Below, one piece after another: positions 37,620 through 48,025 of a stretch of DNA of 64,000 bases (position 1 is its first letter; each line of letters starts with the position of its first letter). This DNA comes from Lysobacterales bacterium (GTDB lineage: Bacteria > Pseudomonadota > Gammaproteobacteria > Xanthomonadales > SZUA-5): contig JABAQR010000031.1 of assembly GCA_019187485.1 (NCBI GenBank), forward strand, positions 1 to 64,000. The letters run 5' to 3'. The position numbers and the translations under genes were made by a program. The notes under the pieces were generated by a model that was given only the letters and a program-made list of their open reading frames with translations, had not been told where the DNA came from and did not search any database.

Positions 37620-38784
37620 GTTCCTGCGGCCGCTTGCGGTAAATCTGCAGGTTGCTGTCGTTGCGGCGGTGGCGATAGCCGATGCCGAATTCGAGCGCCT
37701 TCGGTTTGCCGTCTGCGTAGGCCGCACGCAGGCCTGGCTGCTGCCAGTTCGCGAACAGCGGGATCGGCGAACCGTAGCGCCCGTAGAGCGTGGCCTCCCA
37801 CAGTGGTGCCCGGAACCAGGCGTGCGGAATCCCGGAATCGTCCTGCAGCACCACTTCGCTGTGCTCGAGGATCAGCTTGCGCACCTGCGAGAACCAACTG
37901 CGGTACATCAGGTAGGACGCACTCTTGAGATAAGTGGCGTCGGGGTCGAAACGCGCGACATGATCGAGGTACTGCGGCGTGCGCTGCAGGGCTCCATCGC
38001 CAAGATCGGCGCTCAGGTACAGCATGCGCCGGAAGCCGAAGTCCTCCGGGTCGAAGTACTCGACTTCCACCCCCGAAAGATGCCCGCGCGGCGGCTTCGC
38101 GAGCATCGACGCATCCGCCCGACAAAGGGTGCCGTCCGGCGGCAGCAGCACGTAGCGCACGTCGTAGACCGCGTAGCCGGCTTCGGCCAGGAACACAAAC
38201 AGGATCGGCGTGACGCCGCCGAAGCGGCTGCGTCGCAGGTCCACGGTCAGATCGTTGGTGCGGAAGAAGCTGAAGGAGAGGATCGCGTACAGCGAATGCC
38301 GGATCTCGGCGAGTCCGGCCTCGATCGCGCGCGCGTCGAGACCGCTGAAGTCGGGCACGCTGCCGACCGGCTCGAGGCCGGTCAGGATCGAAGCCTGCAC
38401 ATCCGGAAACATCGTCAGCAGGTAGAGCGCGTCGGGGCCACTGAAGGGGTAGTAGACGCGCTTGGGCGAGGTCTCCGCGGCGCCGAGTTCGGCGCGCGCA
38501 AAGGCCGCCGCGGGCTCGAGCTGGCGGCGCCGCAGTTCCGCCCAACTGGCACCGAGGGTGTCGCGGTGGCGACGCAGCGCAGCCTCGTCGACCACCTTCG
38601 CAAGCTCGGATTCGAGCGGTGCGCGCAGGCCGGCGAGGATGCGCGCGGTGTCGTTGAGCGTGCCCTGGCGCCAGCCGTCCTGCGGATTCGCACCCGGACA
38701 GTCGGGCAGCGCGTGCAACTGCACCGCGGGCAGCGCGAGCACCGTGGCCACAAGGAAAGCGCGCAGCGTCCTGGAGATGCTCAT
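37606..38784 (-). CDS. exported protein, unknown function
   Basis: 392 residues with a Sec signal (MSISRTLRAFLVATVLALPAVQLHA). The mature protein has no motif I recognise. Notable stretches are KRVYYPFSGPDALYLLTMFP, FSFFRTNDLTVDLRRSRFGG, VLQDDSGIPHAWF and LYGRYGSPIPLFANWQQPGL, with mixed alpha/beta character. ATGA overlap with the APC permease upstream and a 14-nt overlap with the serine hydrolase downstream imply co-translation. The context suggests an envelope role, but nothing more can be said. Confidence 0.7.
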   Translation of the reverse strand: MSISRTLRAFLVATVLALPAVQLHALPDCPGANPQDGWRQGTLNDTARILAGLRAPLESELAKVVDEAALRRHRDTLGASWAELRRRQLEPAAAFARAELGAAETSPKRVYYPFSGPDALYLLTMFPDVQASILTGLEPVGSVPDFSGLDARAIEAGLAEIRHSLYAILSFSFFRTNDLTVDLRRSRFGGVTPILFVFLAEAGYAVYDVRYVLLPPDGTLCRADASMLAKPPRGHLSGVEVEYFDPEDFGFRRMLYLSADLGDGALQRTPQYLDHVARFDPDATYLKSASYLMYRSWFSQVRKLILEHSEVVLQDDSGIPHAWFRAPLWEATLYGRYGSPIPLFANWQQPGLRAAYADGKPKALEFGIGYRHRRNDSNLQIYRKRPQEHASP

Positions 38785-40136
38785 GTCGGCGAGTCGGGAC
38801 GGATGACGGGGGCGTGTCGGCGCAGCGGCCACCACACGGCGAAGGCGAGCGCGATCGCGGCCAGCGAGAGCAGCACGGCGCGCGGCTGGTTCCAGCACAG
38901 GAAAGCGATCATCCAGCCGTTGATGGCGATGAACAACAGCCCGGCGCTCCAGCCGAAGGGTGCGCGGAAGGGTCGCGGACGTTGCGGATGGCGCACTCGG
39001 TCGCGCAGGAAGCCCCCGATCACGGCAAGGTTGAACAAGGTCAGCGACACGCCGATGAAATTGACCACGAATTCGAAACTCGCGGTCGCCAGCAACAGCA
39101 CGATCAGCAACCACTGGAAACCGATCGCGCGCCGCGGCGAGCCACCGCTGTGGCGGCGCGCGAAGGACGCGAAGGGGCGCCAGTCCTCGGCCATCGCCGC
39201 GAGCACGCGCGGACCCGCGAGCACCATCGCGCTGACCGTCGACACCAGCGTGAAGGCGATCACGCCGCCGACGATCATGCCACCCTGTTCGCCGAAGAGT
39301 GCGCGCCCGGCGAGGAAGCCGACCGCCAGTTCGTTCTCGACGCTCATCGCCCCCGGATCCACGCGCACCAGTTCGGCGTAGGGCACGAGGCGCAGGAAAG
39401 CCCAGTTGACGGCCACGTAGAGCAGCGTCACCAGGGCGGTGCTCGCGATCAGCGCGAGCGGCAGGTTGCGCTGCGGGTGGCGCACCTCGCCGGCCACGTA
39501 GAGCGCTGCGTTCCAGCCGAAGTAGGCGTAGGTCACGTACACCAGCGAGACCGCGAAAGCCGGGTCGGCGAGCACCCCGCCGAGCTCGGCGTGAGCGGCC
39601 TCGCGCGCAGGCGCGAGCGCGATCGCGGCGACCACGATCGCCAGCATGACGACGATCTTCAGCAGCGTGGTCGCGACCTGGAAACGCGCGCCGATCTCGA
39701 CCCGCAGCAGGTGCAGGCCGCTGATCAGGCTCACGACCACGATCGCGACCGTCACCGGCGATTGCGCGGCCGGCGTCCACAGCTTGCCGAGGTAGGCGGA
39801 GAAGGCGAGCGCGGCCGCCGCGATCGGTGCGGCGAAGCCGGCGACCAGCGAGATCGCGCCGGCGACGAAGCCCACGCTCGGATGGAACAGCCGCGTCAGC
39901 AGCGCGTACTCGCCGCCCGACCGCGGCCACGCCGCGCCGAGTTCGGCGCAGCAGAGCGCGCCGCCGAGTGCTGCGATCCCGCCGAGCACCCACAGCAGCA
40001 GGATCGCACGCTCGTCCGGCAGCGCGTGCACCTGGTAGCTCAGCGTCGAAAACACGCCGGTACCAACCATGTTGGCGACCACGATGGCGCTCGCGCTCCA
40101 CAGGCCGAGGCGGTGGGGTTGGGAAGCTTCGGTCAA
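38781..40136 (-). CDS. APC-family amino acid permease
   Basis: 451 residues with about 12 hydrophobic segments. The N-terminal helix has the APC signature VVANMVGTGVFSTLSYQ, and EYALLTRLFHPSVGFVAGAI and YVTYAYFGWNAALYVAGEVR follow, as in amino acid-polyamine-organocation transporters. The substrate cannot be told. First gene of a three-gene unit. No clear promoter was found in the spacer upstream. Confidence 0.85.
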   Translation of the reverse strand: MTEASQPHRLGLWSASAIVVANMVGTGVFSTLSYQVHALPDERAILLLWVLGGIAALGGALCCAELGAAWPRSGGEYALLTRLFHPSVGFVAGAISLVAGFAAPIAAAALAFSAYLGKLWTPAAQSPVTVAIVVVSLISGLHLLRVEIGARFQVATTLLKIVVMLAIVVAAIALAPAREAAHAELGGVLADPAFAVSLVYVTYAYFGWNAALYVAGEVRHPQRNLPLALIASTALVTLLYVAVNWAFLRLVPYAELVRVDPGAMSVENELAVGFLAGRALFGEQGGMIVGGVIAFTLVSTVSAMVLAGPRVLAAMAEDWRPFASFARRHSGGSPRRAIGFQWLLIVLLLATASFEFVVNFIGVSLTLFNLAVIGGFLRDRVRHPQRPRPFRAPFGWSAGLLFIAINGWMIAFLCWNQPRAVLLSLAAIALAFAVWWPLRRHAPVIRPDSPT

Positions 40137-40362
40137 GCGACGCGTCTCCTGGACAGGGCCGACTCAAACTTCAAGTGCAGCACGAAAGCCCCGAGTTTTG
40201 CGGAGGCCGGTTGTGTCGAGTCCAACCGCCTTGGGCAGCGCGGCCTGTTGCCGATAGTAAGCCGCCTCGGCTTCTGCTGGCGGAATGTCTCCTCTCGGTC
40301 CCGACAGTCACCTCGAAGCTTGAACCGGCCGGACATGGGCACTTCCTCGCACCGCCGCCGCT

Positions 40363-40368
40363 TACAAT
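40363..40368 (+). promoter_or_regulatory. possible -10 element for the nucleotidyltransferase pair
   Basis: tacaat, five of six to the -10 consensus, 49 nt before the TTG start at 40417. No good -35 is seen. The rest of the 40137-40416 spacer holds no recognisable gene. Confidence 0.35.
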
Positions 40369-40416
40369 GCCGGGCGTATTCCCGCCGGTTGGTCGCGACA
40401 CCACGCAGGTCCGGAC

Positions 40417-40938
40417 TTGCTCGATCTCGCACGCCAACTGGATGAAGTGCTGGGAACGCTGGAGGCGGTGGAGGCGCCTGCGGCGCTGATCGGCGGGTTG
40501 GCGCTGGCCGCGCACGGGGTGGTACGCGCAACCCTGGACGTGGACTTCCTGATCGACGCGGAGGCCGCTGCGCGGTTGCACGAGCGACTGCTGCAGCAGG
40601 GGCATGAATGCCTGTATCGCAGTGAGGATGCCGGCAACTATGTGCGGGGCCCAGAGCGCCTGGACTTCCTCTACGCACACCGGCCCATTGCGCGGAAGCT
40701 GCTGGCCGGGTCCGAGGTGCGCAAACTGCTGGGGCGCGAGGTCAGGGTGATCGGTGTCGAAGGATTGATCGCGTTCAAGTTGCAGGCGCTCTGCAACGAC
40801 CCTCGGCGCACGCAGGATCTGGAGGACATCCGTGCACTGCTGCGAACGCATCACGCGTCGGTGGATCGGGTTGCGCTGAAGGGCTACTTCGAACTGTTCT
40901 CGCGGATGGACTTGCACGATGAACTGCTCCCGGACTGA
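40417..40938 (+). CDS. nucleotidyltransferase, AbiEii-like toxin family
   Basis: 173 residues from a TTG start (40417). The pattern PAALIGGLALAAHGVVRATL followed by DVDFLID is the nucleotidyltransferase GG...RxTxDxD core seen in AbiEii/COG-type nucleotidyltransferases of type IV toxin-antitoxin systems; GREVRVIGVEGLIAFKLQAL and RTQDLEDIRALL are also typical. A catalytic role (NTP transfer to tRNA or protein) is inferred from the family only. A small ORF overlaps its end by 20 nt, as in similar two-gene modules. Confidence 0.75.
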   Translation: MLDLARQLDEVLGTLEAVEAPAALIGGLALAAHGVVRATLDVDFLIDAEAAARLHERLLQQGHECLYRSEDAGNYVRGPERLDFLYAHRPIARKLLAGSEVRKLLGREVRVIGVEGLIAFKLQALCNDPRRTQDLEDIRALLRTHHASVDRVALKGYFELFSRMDLHDELLPD

Positions 40939-41104
40939 ACTCGTGGATACCGCGATCCTGGTGTCGGAAGCCGGCAGCCCTGCGCCGCCATCGGTACCGG
41001 AGGACCCGTTTTCCGCGCTGTTCGCGCTGATGCGCGTGGTGGTCGAGTTGTCGGGCGTGGATGCAAGTCGACGCCCGGAGACGACCGGCACGTTCAGGCT
41101 GTAA
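40919..41104 (+). CDS. small protein overlapping the nucleotidyltransferase gene
   Basis: 61 residues from the ATG at 40919, 20 nt inside the preceding gene and in another frame. No domain was recognised; the C-terminus [12 protein letters not shown], after an acidic/hydrophobic helix ([20 protein letters not shown]), resembles the short tails of small partners encoded beside such nucleotidyltransferases. If real it would be the candidate antitoxin or regulator. Coding potential is uncertain. Confidence 0.45.
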   Translation: MNCSRTELVDTAILVSEAGSPAPPSVPEDPFSALFALMRVVVELSGVDASRRPETTGTFRL

Positions 41105-41231
41105 AGGTCGATGCCACCAGTCGAATTGCCGAGCCGGGAATGGGCTGCTGCTGCAAGACCGTGCGCGCGCCGCAGGGGCTGCACGCGCAGCGCGACCGAG
41201 GGCATCGGCGCGTCGCCGACTGCTTTTTTAT

Positions 41232-41318
41232 CCGCAAAGGACGCAAGGAGAAGCTGAAGATCGACAGCCTGAGCCCAGGCCCCGGGCTTCCCTTCGCTCT
41301 CCTTTGCGCCCATTGCGG
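41232..41318. repeat. intergenic inverted repeat, ccgcaaaggac family
   Basis: Left arm ccgcaaaggacgcaaggag (41232-41250) pairs imperfectly with the right arm ending cctttgcgcccattgcgg (to 41318). It occupies most of the 308-nt gap 41105-41412 upstream of fhs, which holds no other gene-like signal. The word ccgcaaaggac recurs at 48127. Confidence 0.6.
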
Positions 41319-41412
41319 ACCTACGCTCTTCGCCTTGACCACCTTGCGGCGCATCAAGCATCCGTGTCCGCACCGGAATATCGTCAGCGCACCATTCCAG
41401 CGCATGCTCGCG

Positions 41413-43098
41413 ATGAAATCCGACATCGAGATCGCCCGTTCCACGCCGCTGCGCGCCATCACCGAGGTGGCCGCCAGGCTCGGCATCCCCGCCAATGCAG
41501 TGCTGCCCTACGGCGCCGGCATGGGCAAGGTCTCGCCGGCTTTCCTGGAGACGCTGAAGGAACGCCCGGACGGCAAACTCGTGCTGGTCACGGCGATCAG
41601 CCCGACGCCCGCCGGCGAGGGCAAGACCACCACGCTGATCGGCCTCGGCGATGCGCTCAATCGCATCGGCCAGCGCAGCGCGATCTGCCTGCGCGAGCCT
41701 TCGCTCGGACCCTGCTTCGGCATGAAGGGCGGCGCCGCCGGCGGTGGCTGGTCGCAGGTGGTGCCGATGGAGCAGATCAACCTGCACTTCACCGGCGATT
41801 TCCACGCGATCACGTCGGCGCACAACCTGCTCGCGGCGATGATCGACAACCATATCCACTGGGGGAACGCGCTGACGCTGGATCGCCGCCGCATCACCTG
41901 GCGGCGCGTGATGGACATGAACGACCGCGCCCTGCGCTCGATCATTTCCTCGCTCGGCGGTGCCAACAACGGCTATCCGCGCGAGGATGGCTTCGACATC
42001 ACGGTCGCCTCCGAGGTGATGGCGGTGTTCTGCCTGGCGCGCGATCTGCGCGACCTCGAAGAGCGCCTCGGCCGCATCGTGATCGGCTATCGCCGCGACA
42101 AGACCGCGGTGACCGCCGCGGAATTGAAGGCGCCGGGCGCGATGACCGTGCTGCTGAAGGACGCGCTGGCGCCGAACCTGGTGCAGACGCTGGAGGGCAA
42201 CCCGGCCTTCGTGCACGGCGGGCCCTTCGCCAACATCGCGCACGGCTGCAATTCGGTGGTCGCCACGCGCACGGCGCTGAAGCTCGCCGACTACGTGGTC
42301 ACCGAGGCCGGCTTCGGCGCCGACCTCGGCGCCGAGAAGTTCTTCGACATCAAGTGTCGCAAAGCCGGCCTGACGCCGTCGGCGGCGGTGATCGTCGCCA
42401 CCATGCGCGCGCTGAAGATGCACGGCGGTGTGCCCAAGGACCAACTGGTCGGCGAGAACCTGCCCGCGCTGCGCAAGGGCCTGGCGAATCTCGACCGACA
42501 TGTGCGCAACGTCGCGAAGTTCGGCGTGCCGGCCGTCGTCGCCATCAACACCTTCCCGGGCGATACCGAGGCCGAACACGAGCTGGTCCGCAGCTTCTGT
42601 CGCGAGCAGTTGGGTGTCGACGCGATCGTCTGCCGCAACTGGGGCGAAGGCGGGCGCGGCGCCGAGGATCTGGCGCGCGCGGTGGTCGCGCTGACCGCCA
42701 CGCCGATGGCGATGGACGGCCGCGGCTTCCGCCTGCTCTACCCGGACAACCTGCCGCTGTGGGAAAAGGTGCGCACGATCGCCACCGAGATCTACCACGC
42801 CGGCGACCTCATCGCCGACAAGAAGATCCGCGACCGCTTCCGCGAACTGGAAGCCGAGGGCCACCGCGACCTGCCGGTGTGCATCGCCAAGACCCAGTAT
42901 TCCTTCTCCACCGACCCTGATCTGCTCGGCGCCCCGAGCGGCCACAGCGTGCCGATCCGCGAAGTCCGCCTCGCCGCCGGCGCCGGCTTCATCGTCGTCA
43001 TCTGCGGCGAGATCATGACCATGCCGGGGCTGCCGCGCTCACCGGCGGCCGAGCGCATTCATATCGACCAGGATGGGTTGGTGCAGGGGCTGTTTTAG
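41413..43098 (+). CDS. fhs: formate-tetrahydrofolate ligase
   Basis: 561 residues from ATG 41413 ([10 protein letters not shown]); ATG 41404 is an in-frame alternative. It makes 10-formyl-THF from formate, ATP and THF. P-loop-like [10 protein letters not shown] is at 65-74; [20 protein letters not shown] and [20 protein letters not shown] are signature regions. The open frame extends upstream to 41140 through a repeat and is not believed. It converges on folD, the next enzyme of the C1-folate pathway. Confidence 0.93.
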   Translation: MKSDIEIARSTPLRAITEVAARLGIPANAVLPYGAGMGKVSPAFLETLKERPDGKLVLVTAISPTPAGEGKTTTLIGLGDALNRIGQRSAICLREPSLGPCFGMKGGAAGGGWSQVVPMEQINLHFTGDFHAITSAHNLLAAMIDNHIHWGNALTLDRRRITWRRVMDMNDRALRSIISSLGGANNGYPREDGFDITVASEVMAVFCLARDLRDLEERLGRIVIGYRRDKTAVTAAELKAPGAMTVLLKDALAPNLVQTLEGNPAFVHGGPFANIAHGCNSVVATRTALKLADYVVTEAGFGADLGAEKFFDIKCRKAGLTPSAAVIVATMRALKMHGGVPKDQLVGENLPALRKGLANLDRHVRNVAKFGVPAVVAINTFPGDTEAEHELVRSFCREQLGVDAIVCRNWGEGGRGAEDLARAVVALTATPMAMDGRGFRLLYPDNLPLWEKVRTIATEIYHAGDLIADKKIRDRFRELEAEGHRDLPVCIAKTQYSFSTDPDLLGAPSGHSVPIREVRLAAGAGFIVVICGEIMTMPGLPRSPAAERIHIDQDGLVQGLF

Positions 43099-43100
43099 GA

Positions 43101-43327
43101 GCGGGGAGAGATGAAGCGGGGCAAGGGGCAGGGGACCAGCAGCGAGGCATGAACTTGCCATGTCGCGGTCTGGCAGCGACCAAGAAACTCAAACGCCAAT
43201 CAGTGACACTTCCAAAGCGGAGCGCGAGGTAGGTCCCCTGCCCCGCTTCACCTCGCCCCGCTTCACCTCGCCCCGCTTCACCTCCCCCGCTTCACCTCGC
43301 CCCGCTTCACCTCCCCCGCTTTACCCT
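43101..43327. repeat. inverted repeat with an expanded 14-15-nt tandem array
   Basis: Left arm tgaagcgggg... to ggggacc (43112-43137) is complementary to ggtcccctgccccgcttca (43232-43250) apart from a 7-nt duplication. Beyond the right arm the unit ccccgcttcacctcg (14-15 nt) repeats five to six times (43241-43327), reaching the last codons of folD. The 222-nt gap lies between the convergent fhs and folD genes. Confidence 0.8.
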
Positions 43328-44187
43328 TGCCGACGTGCCCGCCACGCCGTCAACGTATTGTCCAGCAAGCACGCAATGGTCATCGGCCCGACGCCCCCGG
43401 GTACCGGGGTGATCGCACCGGCGATGTCCTTGACCGCGTCGAAATCAACATCGCCGACCAGGCGGGTGCCAGCCTCGGTGGCGATGCGATTGATGCCGAC
43501 GTCGATGACGATGGCGCCGGGCTTGACGTGCTCGGCACCGAGAAACTTCGGCTTGCCGATGGCGGCAATCAGGATGTCGGCCTGGCGGCAGATCGCCGGC
43601 AGGTCGCGGGTGCGCGAGTGGGCCACCGTGACTGTGCAGTGCTCGCGCAGCAGCAGTTGCGCGAGCGGCTTGCCGACGATGTTCGAGCGGCCGACGATCA
43701 CCGCGTGCAGGCCGGCGAGATCGGCGCGCGCGCGTTTGGCCAGGATCACGCAGCCGCGCGGCGTGCATGGTTCGAGCGCCGGCAGACCAAGCGAGAGGCG
43801 GCCGACGTTGACCGGATGGAAACCGTCGACATCCTTGCGCGGATCGATCGCATCCAGCACGCGCTGCGAATCGAGACCGGCGGGTAGCGGCAACTGCACC
43901 AGGATGCCGTCGACGGCGGGATCGGCGTTCAGGCGTGCGATCTCATCGAACAGCTGCGCCTCGCTAGTTTCCGCCGGCAGCATACGCTCGACCGAGTGCA
44001 TGCCGACCTCGTGCGTGTGCTTCACCTTGGCCGCCACGTAAACCTGGCTCGCCGGGTCGCCGCCGACCAGCACCACCGCGAGACCCGGCACGCGCCGACC
44101 CGCGGCCCGAAGCTCGGCAACCGAGGCAGCGACGCCGGCACGCACCTCCGCTGCGGCGACCTTGCCATCCAGAACAGATGCGGCCAT
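43321..44187 (-). CDS. folD: methylene-THF dehydrogenase / methenyl-THF cyclohydrolase
   Basis: 288 residues. Interconverts 5,10-methylene-THF and 10-formyl-THF with NADP. Y50..K54 (YVAAK) are the catalytic pair; [33 protein letters not shown] and [13 protein letters not shown] are signatures. A strong ribosome-binding site (gggagggg) precedes the ATG at 44187. Its 3' end enters the tandem repeat, so the C-terminal WRARRQG may be repeat-influenced. With fhs it gives two routes to 10-formyl-THF, which purine synthesis (purC nearby) consumes. Confidence 0.94.
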   Translation of the reverse strand: MAASVLDGKVAAAEVRAGVAASVAELRAAGRRVPGLAVVLVGGDPASQVYVAAKVKHTHEVGMHSVERMLPAETSEAQLFDEIARLNADPAVDGILVQLPLPAGLDSQRVLDAIDPRKDVDGFHPVNVGRLSLGLPALEPCTPRGCVILAKRARADLAGLHAVIVGRSNIVGKPLAQLLLREHCTVTVAHSRTRDLPAICRQADILIAAIGKPKFLGAEHVKPGAIVIDVGINRIATEAGTRLVGDVDFDAVKDIAGAITPVPGGVGPMTIACLLDNTLTAWRARRQG

Positions 44188-44272
44188 GGCCCCTCCCAAT
44201 GCGATGAAGTGGGCCGATCCTAGCGCGCATCCGCAACCGTACCTTGCGTTGGCGCAGATCGAGGCGTGATCC

Positions 44273-44331
44273 AGCGGAGCAAGCTCCGCTCTACGGACCC
44301 GCCGAGACGTAGAGCCGGGCTTGCTCGGCTC
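44273..44331. repeat. REP-like bipartite palindrome between folD and rpiA
   Basis: agcggagc-aa-gctccgct (44273-44290) followed by gagccg (44312-44317) pairing with cggctc (44326-44331); the halves are also inverted copies of each other (ctctac / gtagag). This is the arrangement of paired REP units (BIME-like) seen in many gammaproteobacteria. It lies in the promoter region of divergent genes. Confidence 0.6.
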
Positions 44332-44373
44332 GAATCGCTCTAGACTCACGGGCTTTTCCGGAGGTCTCCCACC

Positions 44374-45024
44374 ATGACCCAGGACGACCAGAAACGCCGC
44401 TCTGCGGAAGCCGCGATGCGCTATATCGAGGACGGCGCCGTGATCGGTGTCGGCACCGGCTCCACCGTGAACCAGTTCATTCCGCTGCTGGGCGCGCGCA
44501 AGCACGACATCGAGGGCGCGGTGTCCAGTTCCGAAGCCAGCACGGCCCTGCTCAAGCAGCACGGCATCCGCGTGCTCGACCTCAACAGCACCGGCGATCT
44601 GCCGGTATACATCGACGGCGCCGACGAGTGCGACCCGCACTTCCGCCTGATCAAAGGCGGCGGCGGCGCGCTGACGCGCGAAAAGATCATCGCCGGCGCC
44701 AGCCGCAAGTTCATCTGCCTGATCGACCAGAGCAAGCGAGTCGACGTGCTCGGCCGCTTCCCGCTGCCGGTGGAAGTGATCCCGATGGCGCGCAGCTTCG
44801 TTGCGCGGCAGATCGTCAAGGCGGGCGGTCACCCGGTGCTGCGCGAAGGCTTCAAGACCGACAACGGCAACCTGATCCTCGACGTGCACGGCATGGCGAT
44901 CGTGCACCCGGAGCAACTCGAGCGCGACTGGAACCAGATCCCGGGCGTGGTGACCGTCGGCCTGTTCGCACTGCGGCGCGCCGATGTGGTGATCTGCGCC
45001 GGTGAGACCCTCGCGCTCGCCTGA
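44374..45024 (+). CDS. rpiA: ribose-5-phosphate isomerase A
   Basis: 216 residues. Interconverts ribose-5-P and ribulose-5-P in the pentose phosphate pathway. GTGST (27-31), DGADE (81-85), KGGGGA (94-99) and catalytic E103 are in place. The ribosome-binding site (ccggaggtctcccacc) is clear. It lies downstream of a REP-like element, divergent from folD. Confidence 0.95.
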   Translation: MTQDDQKRRSAEAAMRYIEDGAVIGVGTGSTVNQFIPLLGARKHDIEGAVSSSEASTALLKQHGIRVLDLNSTGDLPVYIDGADECDPHFRLIKGGGGALTREKIIAGASRKFICLIDQSKRVDVLGRFPLPVEVIPMARSFVARQIVKAGGHPVLREGFKTDNGNLILDVHGMAIVHPEQLERDWNQIPGVVTVGLFALRRADVVICAGETLALA

Positions 45025-45201
45025 TCCGCGGCAGTTGCATATCACCAATCGTCATTCGCGGCCGGACCGGGGCATCGCAACAATGCGGGCATGGATACAC
45101 GCACTCATTCCGATGGCTGGGCGAGTTCGCGCAGCCCTTACGAGGACTGGGCCGACGAGGCCGCTGTCGCCGTGCGCCCGCGCGCGGCCGTTCGGCGCCC
45201 G

Positions 45202-46113
45202 ATGACCGCCCTGCCACCCCTGACTCACATGGACCGCCTCGAAGCCGAGGCGATCCACGTCTTCCGCGAGGTCGCTGCCGAATTCCAGCGGCCGGTGATG
45301 CTGTATTCGATCGGCAAGGACAGCTCGGTGCTGCTGCACCTGCTGCGCAAGGCCTTCGCGCCCGGCAAGCCGCCGATCCCGCTGCTGCACGTGGATACCA
45401 CGTGGAAGTTCCGCGAGATGATCGCCTTCCGCGACAGCCTGCCGGAGCGCTACGGCCTGGATGTGCGCGTGCACATCAACCAAGACGGGCTGCGCCAGGG
45501 CATTTCGCCGGTGACCCACGGCGCCACGGTGCACACCGACGTGATGAAGACCCAGGCGCTGAAGCAGGCGCTGGATGCCGGACGCTTCGACGCGGCGATC
45601 GGCGGCGCGCGCCGCGACGAGGAGAAATCGCGCGCCAAGGAGCGCGTGTTCTCCTTCCGCAGCGAGGGCCACCGCTGGGATCCGAAGAACCAGCGCCCGG
45701 AACTGTGGAATTTGTACAACACGCACGTGCATCCCGGCGAGAGCGTGCGCGCCTTCCCGCTGTCGAACTGGACCGAGCTCGACATCTGGCTGTACATCTA
45801 CCGCGAGAACATCGAGGTGCTGCCGCTGTACTTCGCTGCCGAACGCCCGGTGGTCGAGCGCGACGGTGCGCTGATCATGGTCGACGACGAGCGCCTCCCG
45901 CTGAAGCCCGGCGAAGTGCCGCAGATGCGCCGCGTGCGCTTCCGCACGCTCGGCTGCTACCCGCTGACCGGCGCGATCGAATCCGACGCCGACAGCATCG
46001 AGGCGGTGATCGCCGAAATGCTCCAGGCGCGCACCTCCGAGCGCCAGGGACGCGTGATCGACCACGATCCGAGCGCGTCGATGGAAAAGAAGAAGCAGGA
46101 GGGCTATTTCTGA
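45202..46113 (+). CDS. cysD: sulfate adenylyltransferase subunit 2
   Basis: 303 residues from the ATG at 45202, matching E. coli CysD length and N-terminus; an in-frame ATG at 45091 would add 37 residues. Makes APS from sulfate and ATP with CysN. PP-loop SIGKDSS (36-42), [38 protein letters not shown] and [16 protein letters not shown] are typical. The stop TGA overlaps the cysNC start (TGATG). Confidence 0.93.
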   Translation: MTALPPLTHMDRLEAEAIHVFREVAAEFQRPVMLYSIGKDSSVLLHLLRKAFAPGKPPIPLLHVDTTWKFREMIAFRDSLPERYGLDVRVHINQDGLRQGISPVTHGATVHTDVMKTQALKQALDAGRFDAAIGGARRDEEKSRAKERVFSFRSEGHRWDPKNQRPELWNLYNTHVHPGESVRAFPLSNWTELDIWLYIYRENIEVLPLYFAAERPVVERDGALIMVDDERLPLKPGEVPQMRRVRFRTLGCYPLTGAIESDADSIEAVIAEMLQARTSERQGRVIDHDPSASMEKKKQEGYF

Positions 46114-47999
46114 TGAGCGCCCTCGCCGAAGACACCCGCCGGCAGATCGCCGACTACCTGCACCAGCACGAGCGCAAGTCGTTGCTGCGCTTCATCACCT
46201 GCGGCAGCGTGGACGACGGCAAGAGCACCCTGATCGGGCGCTTGCTGCACGACTGCCAGCAACTGTTCGACGACCAGCTCGCCGCGCTCGAGCGCGACAG
46301 CCGCCGCCATGGCACCCAGGGCGACAACATCGATTTCGCGCTGCTGGTCGACGGCCTCGCGGCCGAGCGCGAGCAGGGCATCACCATCGACGTCGCCTAC
46401 CGCTATTTCAGCACCGCGCAGCGCAAGTTCATCGTTGCCGACTGCCCCGGCCACGAGCAGTACACCCGCAACATGGCCACCGGCGCGTCCACCGCGGACC
46501 TCGCCATCGTGCTGGTCGACGCGCGCAAGGGTTTGCTGACGCAGACCCGGCGGCACAGCTACATCGTCGCCCTGCTCGGCGTGCGCCAGGTGATCCTGGC
46601 GGTCAACAAGATGGACCTGGTGGGTTATGACCAGGGCGTGTTCGACGCGATCGAGGCCGATTACCGTGAGCTGGCGGGCAAGCTCGGCATCGAGAAGGTC
46701 CGCTGCGTGCCGATCTCGGCGCGCGACGGTGACTGGGTCACCCGCGCCTCCGACGCGATGGGCTGGTACCGCGGGCTGACCTTGCTGCAACTGCTGGAAC
46801 AGGCGGAACTGGACCACGCCGACGACCTCGGCGCGATGCGCCTGCCGGTTCAATGGGTCAACCGCCCCGACGCCGACTTCCGCGGCTATTCCGGCACCCT
46901 GGCGGCGGGCATCGCCGAGCCCGGCATGGAAGTGGTGGCGCTGCCCTCCGGACGGCGCACGCGCATCGCGCGCGTGATCGGCACGTCGGGCGATTTGCCG
47001 CAGGCGCAGCGTGGACAGGCGGTCACGCTGACCCTGGCCGATGAGATCGACATCAGCCGCGGCGATGTGCTGGCCGATGCACGCCACCCGCCGGAGGTCG
47101 CCGACCAGTTCGCCGCGCACATCCTGTGGATGACCGAGGAAGCGCTGCTGCCCGGGCGCCAGTACTGGCTGAAGAGCGCCACCCGCACGGTCGGCGTGCA
47201 GGTCAGCGACATCAAGCACAAAGTCGACGTCAACACCCAGGAACACCTCGCGGCGCGGCGCTTGCAGCTCAATGAAGTCGGCTACTGCAAGCTCACGCTG
47301 GCCGCACCGATCGCCTTCGAGTGCTACGCCGACGACCGCACCCTCGGCGGCTTCATCCTGGTCGACCGCCAGACCCACGCCACCGTCGCCTGCGGCACCC
47401 TGAGCTTCGCGCTGCGCCGCGCCAGCAACATCCACTGGCACACCCTGGCCGTCGACCGCCACGCCCGCGCCCGGATCAAGGGCCAGACCCCGCGCTGCCT
47501 GTGGTTCACCGGCCTGTCCGGCTCAGGCAAGTCGACCATCGCCAACCTGGTCGACCGCCGCCTGCACGCGCAAGGGTTCCACACCTATTTGCTCGACGGC
47601 GACAACATCCGCCACGGCCTGAACAAGGACCTCGGCTTCACCCCCGAGGACCGCGTCGAGAACATTCGCCGCGTCGCCGAAGTGGCCAGGCTGATGACCG
47701 ACGCCGGCCTGATCGTGCTGGTCAGCTTCATCTCGCCCTATCGCTCCGAACGCGACATGGCCCGCGCCCTGTTCCCGGAAGGCGAATTCGTCGAGATCTT
47801 CGTCGACACCCCGCTGGAAGTCTGCGAACAGCGCGACACCAAGGGCTTGTACGCCCGCGCCCGCGCCGGCCAACTGCCGAACTTCACCGGCATCGACGCG
47901 CCCTACGAAGTCCCGGAAGCACCGGAGTTGCGGCTGGACACGACCGCGCAGGCACCGGAGGAACTGGCAGCGCGGGTGGTGGCGCTGGCGGTGGAGTGA
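46113..47999 (+). CDS. cysNC: bifunctional sulfate adenylyltransferase subunit 1 / APS kinase (CysNC fusion)
   Basis: 628 residues. CysN part: GTPase with GSVDDGKST (31-39), DCPGHEQ (about 109) and NKMD, which drives APS synthesis by CysD. CysC part from about residue 455: APS kinase with P-loop GLSGSGKST (467-475), [17 protein letters not shown] and [13 protein letters not shown], making PAPS. Fused CysNC is usual in xanthomonads. Translationally coupled to cysD. The open frame starts further upstream inside cysD but is out of frame with it. Confidence 0.94.
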   Translation: MSALAEDTRRQIADYLHQHERKSLLRFITCGSVDDGKSTLIGRLLHDCQQLFDDQLAALERDSRRHGTQGDNIDFALLVDGLAAEREQGITIDVAYRYFSTAQRKFIVADCPGHEQYTRNMATGASTADLAIVLVDARKGLLTQTRRHSYIVALLGVRQVILAVNKMDLVGYDQGVFDAIEADYRELAGKLGIEKVRCVPISARDGDWVTRASDAMGWYRGLTLLQLLEQAELDHADDLGAMRLPVQWVNRPDADFRGYSGTLAAGIAEPGMEVVALPSGRRTRIARVIGTSGDLPQAQRGQAVTLTLADEIDISRGDVLADARHPPEVADQFAAHILWMTEEALLPGRQYWLKSATRTVGVQVSDIKHKVDVNTQEHLAARRLQLNEVGYCKLTLAAPIAFECYADDRTLGGFILVDRQTHATVACGTLSFALRRASNIHWHTLAVDRHARARIKGQTPRCLWFTGLSGSGKSTIANLVDRRLHAQGFHTYLLDGDNIRHGLNKDLGFTPEDRVENIRRVAEVARLMTDAGLIVLVSFISPYRSERDMARALFPEGEFVEIFVDTPLEVCEQRDTKGLYARARAGQLPNFTGIDAPYEVPEAPELRLDTTAQAPEELAARVVALAVE

Positions 48000-48025
48000 T
48001 CTTGCCCCGAAGCCGCGTATCCATT

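Noticed and set aside
40137-40416. Possible insertion-sequence end in the permease-nucleotidyltransferase spacer
   Set aside because: Parts of it felt familiar as IS-terminal sequence, but no transposase frame, terminal inverted repeat pair or target duplication could be found.
43241-43327. Regularly repeated unit that could be taken for a CRISPR array
   Set aside because: Units are 14-15 nt and directly adjacent with no unique spacers; no cas genes nearby.
45091-45201. N-terminal extension of cysD from ATG 45091
   Set aside because: The 37 extra residues are unlike the family, and the ATG at 45202 gives the usual length; kept only as an alternative.
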